Below are positions 25,704-33,065 of a DNA stretch of 59,714 nucleotides, piece after piece (positions within the stretch are counted from its first letter, which is position 1; each line of letters starts with the position of its first letter). The DNA is taken from assembly GCA_937941245.1 (NCBI GenBank), contig CALDYC010000022.1, positions 1 through 59,714 of the forward strand, in the 5' to 3' direction. The notes beneath the pieces are model-generated. The model was not told where the DNA came from. It worked only from the letters and a program-made list of their open reading frames with translations, and made no database searches. Both the position numbers and the translations under genes were made by a program. The DNA is from an uncultured Acidimicrobiales bacterium (lineage in GTDB: Bacteria > Actinomycetota > Acidimicrobiia > Acidimicrobiales > UBA10347).

Positions 25704-26992
25704 GACAGTCCCCGCAGATCAGCACTGCGTCCCCGCAGATCAGCACTGCGGGCATGGCCTTCCATGCCTTCGAGGCGCGAAATTCGAGCCGCCACCGGAG
25801 CTTCGGTACTTGCGGCTTCGGTGGTCAGGCGTTGCCACGTCAACTGCTTGATGAACTTGAGCGGGTTCAACCCACCGGAGTACCTCGCGGCCCGGCCCGT
25901 CGGCAGGATGTGATTCGGGCCTGACGTCTTGTCACCGAATGTCACGTTGGTTTCGGCGCCGAGGAATAGCGACCCGTAGTTCCGCAGCCGGCCAAGCCAC
26001 CAATCCAGATCGTCCGCCATCACCTGCAAATGCTCTGGCGCGTAGTCGTCGCATACAGCCGCAGCTTGTTCGCGCGATTCGACGACAATGATCTCGCCGT
26101 AGTCCTGCCACGCGGTCGACGCCGTTTTGCAGGCTGGCTCCGGAAGCTCACTTGCCAGCTCGACACACAATGCCGCAACCCGCTCGCCGAGTTCCTGCGA
26201 AGTCGTGACCAGCCACACCGGTGAGTCAACGCCGTGCTCAGCCTGACCGATCAAGTCGGTGGCGACCACAAACGGGTCAGCAGTCTCATCCGCTGCGATC
26301 ATCGATTCAGTGGGGCCTGCCACGACATCGATGCCGACTCGACCAAAGAGCTGGCGCTTCGCTTCGGCGACATAGCTGTTCCCCGGTCCGACGATCATGT
26401 CGGCCTCGCGTTCGGTGAACAGGCCGTAGGCCAGCGCGCCGATTGCCTGCACCCCACCAAGTCCAAGGATTTTTGTCGCTCCTGCGAGCTGCGCGGCGTA
26501 CACGATCGCAGGGTGCACCCCACCGCGATCGGCTCGCGCAGGCGATGCGACAATGATGTCTGCCACACCGGCTACCGACGCCGTGGTCACGCTCATCAAG
26601 GCCGACGCGACATGCGCATATCTACCGGCCGGGACGTAGCAGCCGACAACGTCGACGGGCACGTTGGTGTGCCCGGCAACCAGACCAGGGGCTACCTCGA
26701 TTTCGAACTCGGTCAGCGTTGCGATCTGCGCGTGCGCGAATCGACGGATGTGGTCGTGTGCATGCGCAATGTCGGCCCGTGTCTGATCCGACAGCGCTTC
26801 GGAAGATGCGGCGATCTCATCGGGCCCGACAACGATCTCACCCGACCAGTTGTCAAAGGATTCTGCAAGCGCGCGGGCTGCCGGCTCTCGCCCGGACTCA
26901 AGGCCAGCCAGCAGCTCACTGACTCGGGACCGAACTGCTGGATCAGTCTCGTTGGCAGGGCGAACGGCCCGTTTGATGTAGCTGATCGTCAC
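25700..26992 (-). CDS. Histidinol dehydrogenase family, HpsN (sulfopropanediol dehydrogenase)-like
   Basis: 430 aa. NAD-dependent four-electron alcohol-to-acid oxidation is typical of the HisD family. Catalytic and zinc residues are present: Gln250/His253 (GQAEHG), Glu320-His321 (APEHLQ), Asp354 (DKTSGPNH) and His413 (GMEGHA). Several segments match HpsN rather than biosynthetic HisD: GCYVPAGRYAHVASA, DWWLGRLRNYGSLFLG and the end RISRLEGMEGHARSAD. HpsN turns 2,3-dihydroxypropane-1-sulfonate into sulfolactate. No histidine genes adjoin. The C-terminus carries a duplicated RSADLRG from a perfect 21-bp tandem repeat. First gene of a three-gene overlapping operon, divergent from a TetR gene. Confidence 0.85.
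   Translation of the reverse strand: MTISYIKRAVRPANETDPAVRSRVSELLAGLESGREPAARALAESFDNWSGEIVVGPDEIAASSEALSDQTRADIAHAHDHIRRFAHAQIATLTEFEIEVAPGLVAGHTNVPVDVVGCYVPAGRYAHVASALMSVTTASVAGVADIIVASPARADRGGVHPAIVYAAQLAGATKILGLGGVQAIGALAYGLFTEREADMIVGPGNSYVAEAKRQLFGRVGIDVVAGPTESMIAADETADPFVVATDLIGQAEHGVDSPVWLVTTSQELGERVAALCVELASELPEPACKTASTAWQDYGEIIVVESREQAAAVCDDYAPEHLQVMADDLDWWLGRLRNYGSLFLGAETNVTFGDKTSGPNHILPTGRAARYSGGLNPLKFIKQLTWQRLTTEAASTEAPVAARISRLEGMEGHARSADLRGRSADLRGLS
25708..25749. repeat. Perfect 21-bp tandem duplication at a gene end
   Basis: Two identical 21-bp copies (25708-25728 and 25729-25749), each beginning GTCCCCGCAGAT on the + strand. They duplicate seven codons in frame (RSADLRG) at the end of the HpsN-like gene, just before the overlapping start of the aminotransferase. 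Confidence 0.95.
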
Positions 26993-27051
26993 GACCGGAC
27001 CCTAGTCGCCATCTCAACGTCGAATTTCGTGGTCGCACAGCGAAAACGAGG

Positions 27052-27081
27052 CGAGCCCGGCACCAGGGTGCCGGGCTCGCA
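27052..27081. terminator. Perfect 14-bp hairpin in divergent intergenic region
   Basis: GCGAGCCCGGCACC, two bases AG, then its exact reverse complement. It stands between the HpsN-like gene (start 26992, leftward) and the TetR gene (start 27199, rightward). The minus strand continues CTCGTTTTCG, a weak T-run. A terminator at the head of two divergent genes would be odd, so it may be an attenuator, a leftover terminator or an RNA-level element. The class given is the nearest available. Confidence 0.5.
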
Positions 27082-27123
27082 ATTGGCTTTGTTCCGCCCC
27101 CAAGCAGAAGCACCGCCAATACA

Positions 27124-27141
27124 GTGTGGGTTCCGCCACAC
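27124..27141. promoter_or_regulatory. Inverted repeat upstream of TetR gene
   Basis: GTGTGG-GTTCCG-CCACAC, perfect 6-bp arms with a 6-base spacer, 57 bases before the TetR-family ATG. It could be the operator of that regulator; no second copy was noticed in the window. Confidence 0.3.
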
Positions 27142-27198
27142 GGTCTCGACACTACCGGATATCGGACACGTAATCCACCAACCCTGTCGAGATCCTGC

Positions 27199-27975
27199 AT
27201 GCCCCCAAAGTCACGCAAACCCGAGACCCGAGCAGCCATGATTGCCGCTGGCACCGAACTGCTACTCGAAAGCGGCGTGCAGGTCGTCGCCGAAGGTTTG
27301 ACTCTGGACGCAGTGCAACGACGGGCCGGGCTTGCAAGATCAACGGCCTATGAGGCCTGGAGCGAAGAAAGTACCGGCGAACCGCCTCAAGAAGCTCTGC
27401 GGAAAGCGGTGTTGATGACCGTCGCGGCGGAGCGAATCGGTCGTCGCGAGATCGAGGCAACTGCAGCGGCGCTGCGGGACCCAGGAGTGGACAAAATCAT
27501 CAAATCTGGGGATCGAGAAATGGCAACTCGGACCATCGTCTGGCAAGCAGCCCTCGCCAATCTCGAAACGCGCCGCGCGTCCAAAGCGTGGCTCATCTCG
27601 GTTGCCGCGTATGGAGCAGCTGCGTCGACCCCGGGCGACGACGTCGACCGGCAACTCACCGAAGTACTCAATGCCGCTCGCAGCTACTGGATCCGCGTAT
27701 CCATCGACGAAATCTATGCACCCTTTGGTGCAATCCTCGGTCTGCGACCTCGACCACATATCGTCCACCCAAGTGGCGAGCCGTGGATGACATTTGCGCA
27801 CGCCGCTGCGGCAATTGCGGACGGCTTCGCTCCGGTGTACACCCTCGACCCTGATCAGCTCACCGGCGTGAGATTCGTTCATGAGGGCACCTCGTATGAG
27901 ACCACCGTGTTCGGCCTCGCGCTCGACGCGACGGTGAGCTATTTCCTTGAGAAAGTCCCCTCGTCACAAAACTGA
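27199..27975 (+). CDS. TetR/AcrR-family transcriptional regulator
   Basis: 258 aa from ATG 27199. The helix-turn-helix lies at residues about 8-55 (AAMIAAGTELLLESGVQVVA; LDAVQRRAGLARSTAYEAW). The C-terminal ligand domain is long for the family and has no recognised signature. The gene is divergent from the HpsN-like operon and 83 bases before the acyl-CoA dehydrogenase operon on its own strand, with the shared palindrome (copy 2) in that gap. It could control either neighbour. It is one of two candidates for the protein that reads the shared operator. Confidence 0.85.
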   Translation: MPPKSRKPETRAAMIAAGTELLLESGVQVVAEGLTLDAVQRRAGLARSTAYEAWSEESTGEPPQEALRKAVLMTVAAERIGRREIEATAAALRDPGVDKIIKSGDREMATRTIVWQAALANLETRRASKAWLISVAAYGAAASTPGDDVDRQLTEVLNAARSYWIRVSIDEIYAPFGAILGLRPRPHIVHPSGEPWMTFAHAAAAIADGFAPVYTLDPDQLTGVRFVHEGTSYETTVFGLALDATVSYFLEKVPSSQN

Positions 27976-28005
27976 GTCGGGCATGCACAACCCGATCGCA
28001 ACGAC

Positions 28006-28024
28006 TTCTGACGGGTCGTCAGAA
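28006..28024. promoter_or_regulatory. Palindromic operator copy 2 (perfect 8-bp arms)
   Basis: TTCTGACGGGTCGTCAGAA: 8-bp arms, spacer GGT, 34 bases before the acyl-CoA dehydrogenase ATG at 28059. This is the best copy of the motif that recurs at 10424, 54768 and 55755. Confidence 0.75.
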
Positions 28025-28058
28025 AGCAGCAGAGTCAAAGCAGTAGAGTCACTGCCGC

Positions 28059-29270
28059 ATGGACCTTCGCTACACCGACGAGGAGCAGGACTTCCGTCAC
28101 CAATTGCGCGCCTGGCTCGAAACCGTGCTTCGAGACGTCGGTCCCGAACCTGACCGTCACGACTGGCCCGCACGACGGGCCTACGACACCAGTTGGCAAC
28201 GGCAACTCTTCGAGGCTGGCTACGCCGGCATCAACTGGCCAGCAGAATTCGGAGGTCGCGGCGCTACACCGACCGAGCATTTGATCTTTCTCGAAGAAAC
28301 CGAACGCAGCGGCGCCCCGTATGTCGGCATGAACTTTGTCGGTCTTCTGCACGCTGGACCGACCTTGATCGTCGAAGCCGACGACACCCAAAAGGACGCC
28401 CACCTCGCACCGATCCTCAAGGGGGACCACATCTGGTGTCAGGGGTTCAGCGAACCCAATGCCGGGAGCGATCTCGCCAGTCTTAGCTGTCGAGCATTTC
28501 GCGACGGCGATGACTACGTCATTACCGGTCAAAAGATCTGGACGAGTTTCGCGCACGTCGCGGACTACTGCGAGATGCTCGTCCGAACCGACACCGACGT
28601 ACCCAAACACCAGGGCATCAGCTGGCTCATTATGGACATGCAAAGCCCCGGCATCGACATTCGCCCACTTCGCACGATGGAGGGGTCAGCCGAGTTCTGC
28701 GAAATGTTCCTTGACGAGGTCCGGGTCCCCGCCTCGAACCGTGTCGGCGACGAGAACGACGGCTGGCGAGTTGCAATGACCACGCTGAGCTTCGAGCGAG
28801 GCACGGCCTTCGTGAGCGAAATGCTGCAGACCATGGAGCTGTGCCGTGAACTCGCCCAGTTGGCCACGACGATCACAAGCAAGGCCGCAACCGCATGGGA
28901 CGACGTCGGCCTGCGCCGCGACCTCGGTCGAGTTTCGGCAGAACTCGATGCACTGTGGGCACTGACCAAACGCAACATCTCCGAGGCGACCCGGACAGGC
29001 TTGGTCGGCGCCGGCGGAAGTGTGTTCAAACTGGCCTACACCGACCTGCGACATCGACTTGGCGACATTGCGTTGCATCTGCTTGGTCGAGCTTCGTTGT
29101 CGATCGACGACGTTGGCGAACTCGCCACCGGTGCCCATATACAGGGCCGTATTCACGGCCTGTCGATGACCATCGCTGCCGGCACAACACAGGTCCAAAA
29201 GAACATCATTTCCGAACGGTTGCTGGGGTTGCCAAAAGAGCCGTCGATGACCCGAGCAAAGCACACCTGA
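28059..29270 (+). CDS. Acyl-CoA dehydrogenase, large subunit type
   Basis: 403 aa FAD enzyme that introduces an alpha,beta double bond into an acyl-CoA. Visible: WPAEFGGRGAT in the N-terminal helical domain, the FAD-binding strand QGFSEPNAGSDLAS, TGQKIWTSFAHVAD in the middle beta domain, and the C-terminal AAGTTQVQKNIISERLLGLP. Together with the smaller dehydrogenase that starts one base after its stop it resembles the two-subunit (alpha2beta2) steroid-side-chain dehydrogenases of mycobacteria (FadE28/29-like). The pair leads an operon with SDR, TetR, amidohydrolase and ligase. The shared palindrome lies directly upstream. Confidence 0.92.
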   Translation: MDLRYTDEEQDFRHQLRAWLETVLRDVGPEPDRHDWPARRAYDTSWQRQLFEAGYAGINWPAEFGGRGATPTEHLIFLEETERSGAPYVGMNFVGLLHAGPTLIVEADDTQKDAHLAPILKGDHIWCQGFSEPNAGSDLASLSCRAFRDGDDYVITGQKIWTSFAHVADYCEMLVRTDTDVPKHQGISWLIMDMQSPGIDIRPLRTMEGSAEFCEMFLDEVRVPASNRVGDENDGWRVAMTTLSFERGTAFVSEMLQTMELCRELAQLATTITSKAATAWDDVGLRRDLGRVSAELDALWALTKRNISEATRTGLVGAGGSVFKLAYTDLRHRLGDIALHLLGRASLSIDDVGELATGAHIQGRIHGLSMTIAAGTTQVQKNIISERLLGLPKEPSMTRAKHT

Positions 29271-29271
29271 T

Positions 29272-30252
29272 ATGGACTTCTGGCTCACCGACGATCAGGT
29301 CGGGCTACAGGACGGCATCAAGACGTTTCTCGATGGCCGCTTTCCGCTCGAAGTGACGGCGGCGCGCGAAGAGACCGGGCAGGTCATCGACCCAGGTGGC
29401 TGGCGAGAGCTGGCCGAAATGGGCGTGTTCTCGTTGCTGCGCGATGGGTTCGATATGCGCGCCTCGGTGGTCGCATTTGAGCAACTCGGTCGAGCACTTG
29501 TCCCGGGCCCCGTGGTCACCACCTTCCTTGCCGCCGCCTACCTCGACGGCGCCGCAGACGGCTCGCAAATCATCGGCCACCTTGAGCCCGAGCACGAGTT
29601 CACGGTGCTCGAACATGGCGATCAGATCGACGCAGCCCTTCTCTTCGACGATGGCCGTCTCTCGCTGATCCCGGCCACCGCAATCTCCACACGCGCACTG
29701 GGCCGCCCTCTCGACGCGCTCTCACCGGTCTCTACCGTCGACATCAACATCGAGATCGACCCATCGAACGACACCCTTGCCCAAGGCCCTGCCGCCGAGC
29801 AGGCATACATGCGCGGTGTGCTCTTGACCGCCGCCATGCAGGTCGGCCTATCTGCCGCGGCTCTCGATCTGGCCAATGACTATGCAAAAAACCGCGAGCA
29901 ATTCGGTCGACCGATCGGGAGCTTCCAGGCTGTTAAGCATCTGCTCGCCGAGATGATGACCAAAGCCGAGGTTGCCCGATGTGCCGTGCATGCTGCAGCG
30001 TGCGCGCTCGACGGCGCGTCAAACGATCCAGCCGTTCGGCCAGTGTCGGTCGCCAAAACCATCGCTGGCGACGCTGCCTTGTTCTGCGGCAAGACCGGCA
30101 TTCAAGTGCATGGCGGCATGGGTTTCACCTGGGAAGTGCATGCCCAGCGCTACTGGAAGCGCGCCGTCGTCCTCGACAACTCATTCGGCAACGCCGACCA
30201 CCACGCCACCGCTGTCGCGAACACCCTCGTAACTCGCAAAGAACGGAACTGA
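29272..30252 (+). CDS. Acyl-CoA dehydrogenase, small partner subunit
   Basis: 326 aa, shorter than the usual 380-400 because the middle domain is reduced. N-terminal DFWLTDDQVGLQDGIKTFL and the C-terminal helical bundle are present (YAKNREQFGRPIGSFQAVKH; QVHGGMGFTWEVHAQRYWK). In heterotetrameric dehydrogenases one subunit supplies part of the FAD site and the other the base; this short subunit fits that scheme. It begins one base after the stop of its partner, which indicates tight coupling. The SDR gene follows after 2 bases. Confidence 0.9.
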   Translation: MDFWLTDDQVGLQDGIKTFLDGRFPLEVTAAREETGQVIDPGGWRELAEMGVFSLLRDGFDMRASVVAFEQLGRALVPGPVVTTFLAAAYLDGAADGSQIIGHLEPEHEFTVLEHGDQIDAALLFDDGRLSLIPATAISTRALGRPLDALSPVSTVDINIEIDPSNDTLAQGPAAEQAYMRGVLLTAAMQVGLSAAALDLANDYAKNREQFGRPIGSFQAVKHLLAEMMTKAEVARCAVHAAACALDGASNDPAVRPVSVAKTIAGDAALFCGKTGIQVHGGMGFTWEVHAQRYWKRAVVLDNSFGNADHHATAVANTLVTRKERN

Positions 30253-30254
30253 CC

Positions 30255-31157
30255 ATGGGAATCTGCGACGACCGCGTCGTCATCGTCACCGGCGCCGGCC
30301 GGGGCCTGGGACGGGCCCACGCCATCGCGTTTGCGGCCGAGGGCGCAAGGGTCATCGTCAATGACATTGGCGCGTCACTCGAAGGTGAAGGCACCGACAT
30401 GAGTCCGGCCCATGAAGTCGTCGAGACGATTACCGCTGCTGGCGGGCAGGCAGTCGTCAACGCCGACGACTGCGCTGACTGGGACGGCGCGGGCAACATG
30501 ATCGCCCAGGCCATCGATACCTGGGGGCGTCTGGACACACTGGTGTGCAACGCCGGCATTGTCAGAGACCGCATGATCGTGAATATGTCGATCGAAGAAT
30601 GGGACGCTGTCATCCACGTGCATCTCCGAGGCATGTTCTGTCCGGTCCGCCATGCCGTGAGCCACTGGCGTGAAATGAGCAAGGCCGGCACGCCGGTTCA
30701 AGCCCGCATTGTGAACACCTCATCGGGAGCAGGACTGTTCGGCTCTGTTGCCCAGGCCAACTACTCATCGGCCAAGGCAGGCATCGCGACCTTCACCACA
30801 ATCGCCGCCGCAGAACTCGGGCGATACGGGGTGCAAGCCAATGCCATCGCCCCGTCGGCTCGCAGTCGTATGACCGAAGAAGCCTTTGCTGAAATGATGG
30901 CGAAACCCGAATCTGGGTTCGATTCGATGGATCCCGCAAACGTCAGTCCACTCGTTGTCTGGCTCGGCTCATCAGCCTGCGATGTGAGTGGGCGCATGTT
31001 TGAAATCGCCGGTGGTGAGCTGACCGTTTGCGATGGGTGGCAGCGTGCCGCGACCTTTGACAAGGGCGCACAGTACGAACCTGACGAAATCGGAGCAATC
31101 GTTACCGACCTGATTCGCGAAGCACCACAACCCGCTGCCGTCTACGGGGCGCAGTGA
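30255..31157 (+). CDS. Short-chain dehydrogenase/reductase (acyl-CoA type)
   Basis: 300 aa from ATG 30255. Classical SDR: nucleotide motif VTGAGRGLGRAHA, NAG motif VCNAGIVRDR, catalytic Ser in NTSSGAGLFG, and YSSAK with Tyr and Lys. It acts as an NAD(P)-dependent hydroxy/keto oxidoreductase, probably on a 3-hydroxyacyl-CoA given its place after the dehydrogenase pair. It is a clear paralog of the SDR at 53.8-54.7 kb (shared GLFG..AQANY and NVSPLV/HVSPMV segments). Open frame upstream belongs to the dehydrogenase gene in another frame. Its stop overlaps the TetR start. Confidence 0.9.
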   Translation: MGICDDRVVIVTGAGRGLGRAHAIAFAAEGARVIVNDIGASLEGEGTDMSPAHEVVETITAAGGQAVVNADDCADWDGAGNMIAQAIDTWGRLDTLVCNAGIVRDRMIVNMSIEEWDAVIHVHLRGMFCPVRHAVSHWREMSKAGTPVQARIVNTSSGAGLFGSVAQANYSSAKAGIATFTTIAAAELGRYGVQANAIAPSARSRMTEEAFAEMMAKPESGFDSMDPANVSPLVVWLGSSACDVSGRMFEIAGGELTVCDGWQRAATFDKGAQYEPDEIGAIVTDLIREAPQPAAVYGAQ

Positions 31158-31810
31158 TGGCTTCTCATACGAACGACCCACCCGTCGCCACCGATGGCCG
31201 TGAGATCGGCGAACGTGCCAAAGCCACGCGGCGCAAACTGCTTGACGCCACTCGGGTGCTGCTCACACGCCACGGGTTCAGCGACGTTCGACTGGTCGAC
31301 ATCACCCGCGAGATCGGGGCGTCGCCGGCAACCTTCTATCAATACTTCACTGACATCGACGATGCGCTGCTGGCATTGAGCAACGAGGTCACCGAGAACT
31401 CCGGCGCCCTCATCGAGTTGCTCGAAGCACCATGGGCTGAGCCAGCTGACTACGAGCGAGCCGTCGCATTCATCGACGCCTACATCGCCTATTGGGCCGA
31501 CAACCGCGCGGTGTTGCGAGTGCGCAATCTCAAGGCCGAAGAGGGCAATGCCGACTTCCGCCGAGCCCGCTCCGCTGCACAACTGCCGCTGATGCAAGCG
31601 ATCAGCACCAAGGTTGAGAACAACATGGCCGCAGGTCGTATCTCGGCTGACCTCGATACGCAGGCGACTGCAGCAGCGGTTCTCGCCATGCTCGAACGGC
31701 TTACTGCATACCGGGCCGAGCTATCCGCCCGCGGCACCGGCGGCGCCGCTCTCGAGACCACGCTTTCGCGCATCGTCTTCCAGCTCGTGACCGGCCACTC
31801 AAACGTCTGA
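31157..31810 (+). CDS. TetR-family regulator inside catabolic operon
   Basis: 217 aa from ATG 31157 overlapping the SDR stop by one base (TGATG); a GTG at 31154 would add one residue. Helix-turn-helix at about residues 18-62 (RRKLLDATRVLLTRHGFSD; GASPATFYQYF). The ligand domain is of the length usual for acyl-CoA-sensing TetR proteins. Because it is embedded between the SDR and amidohydrolase of an operon preceded by the TCTGACG palindrome, it is the likelier reader of that operator, and acyl-CoA intermediates of the pathway would be plausible effectors. Confidence 0.88.
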   Translation: MASHTNDPPVATDGREIGERAKATRRKLLDATRVLLTRHGFSDVRLVDITREIGASPATFYQYFTDIDDALLALSNEVTENSGALIELLEAPWAEPADYERAVAFIDAYIAYWADNRAVLRVRNLKAEEGNADFRRARSAAQLPLMQAISTKVENNMAAGRISADLDTQATAAAVLAMLERLTAYRAELSARGTGGAALETTLSRIVFQLVTGHSNV

Positions 31811-31854
31811 TCTTCCCGCCCCTGCTGCCCGCCGTTCGAACCGAGGAGCTAGCT

Positions 31855-33039
31855 ATGACCGCCATCACCGATGCTCTCGGGTACCGGCCATTCGACTGCG
31901 ACAACCACTACTACGAGCCCGTCGATGCGTTCACTCGCTACCTCAATCCGGCGCACGCCGAGCGATGCGTTGAGTGGGTGAACATCGGCAAGCGGCAGTT
32001 CCCTGTGGTCGCGGGACAGCTGTGGCGAGGCGTCGCCAACCCGACATTCGATCCGGTAGCGCCACCAGGAGCCATGCACGACTACTTCCGGGGCAACCCC
32101 GACGGCCGCCAGCCGTGGGAATTCCTCGCTGAACGCGGTCCCATCGCCGCCGAGTACCGCGATCGCGATGCACGCATTGCCCGCATGGACGAGCAGGGCC
32201 TCGAGGCAATCTGGATGTTTCCCACTCTGGGTGTGCTCTTCGAAGAGCTACTCAAACACGACCCGCAGGCCGTGGGCCTGTCGTTCACTGCGTTCAACAC
32301 CTGGCTGCACGAGGATTGGGGGTACGCCTATAAGAACCGCATCTTTGCAGCGCCGTACCTCACGCTCGCCGATCTGGACTGGGCCTGCATTGAGCTGCAG
32401 CGGGTCGCTGAACTCGGAGCCAAAGTCATCGTTATGCGGCCAGCCGCACCCACAACGGCGAATGGCCAGCTTCCTCCCTTTGACCAGATGTTCGACCCGT
32501 TCTGGAAGATGGTCGTCGATGCCGACATCACCGTCGTCATCCATGCCGGAGACAGCGGCTACTCATCAAACGGCTACGCGGCAGACGCGTTCTCGGGCCA
32601 GTTCAGCGGAGGGTGGAAGCCGACCATCAAGACCTTTGCCATCGAGCGGGCCGCAGCCGACTTCGTCATCTCGTCGGTATTTGCCAAAATGTTCGACCGA
32701 TTTCCGGGCCTGCGCATGGCAACCGTCGAGAACGGCAGCGGCTACCTGCGCGACAGTTTGGTCAAGCTCGACCAGACCCACAAGAAAATGCCCGGCTACT
32801 TCGACGAGCACCCGGCCGACACGCTGCGGTCGAACTGGTGGGTCAACCCGTTCTGGGAAGACGACGTCACCGAACTCGTCGACCTGATGGGCGCGGATCG
32901 GGTGATTTTCGGCAGCGACTGGCCCCATATCGAGGGACTGCCCGATCCGTTGGGCTACGTCGCGCAAACTGCGCACTTCGATGTCGACACCCAGCGAAAG
33001 ATCCTGCTCGACAACGTGTCCGTGCTGACCGGCCGCTGA
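31855..33039 (+). CDS. Amidohydrolase-2 (ACMSD-type) family hydrolase/decarboxylase
   Basis: 394 aa. ATG 31855 follows GAGGAG at 8 bases. Metal-site segments: FDCDNHYYEP at the N-terminus (the DxHxxEP variant), VIHAGDSGY in the centre, and FGSDWPHIEG near the end. Relatives decarboxylate or hydrolyse ring-derived acids, though actinobacterial members in lipid and steroid clusters mostly lack assigned reactions. It is paralogous to the gene at 55.8 kb, which also lies behind a copy of the shared palindrome. The acyl-CoA ligase follows 26 bases on. Confidence 0.86.
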   Translation: MTAITDALGYRPFDCDNHYYEPVDAFTRYLNPAHAERCVEWVNIGKRQFPVVAGQLWRGVANPTFDPVAPPGAMHDYFRGNPDGRQPWEFLAERGPIAAEYRDRDARIARMDEQGLEAIWMFPTLGVLFEELLKHDPQAVGLSFTAFNTWLHEDWGYAYKNRIFAAPYLTLADLDWACIELQRVAELGAKVIVMRPAAPTTANGQLPPFDQMFDPFWKMVVDADITVVIHAGDSGYSSNGYAADAFSGQFSGGWKPTIKTFAIERAAADFVISSVFAKMFDRFPGLRMATVENGSGYLRDSLVKLDQTHKKMPGYFDEHPADTLRSNWWVNPFWEDDVTELVDLMGADRVIFGSDWPHIEGLPDPLGYVAQTAHFDVDTQRKILLDNVSVLTGR

Positions 33040-33065
33040 TACCTGCCCATCGATCGGAACGCCCT

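Noticed and set aside
25700-26992. Annotation as biosynthetic histidinol dehydrogenase hisD
   Set aside because: No his genes adjoin, and several segments match HpsN-type sequences; the operon context is catabolic.
31801-31825. GTCTGATC before the amidohydrolase as a further operator copy
   Set aside because: Only one half resembles the motif; no inverted partner at the right spacing.
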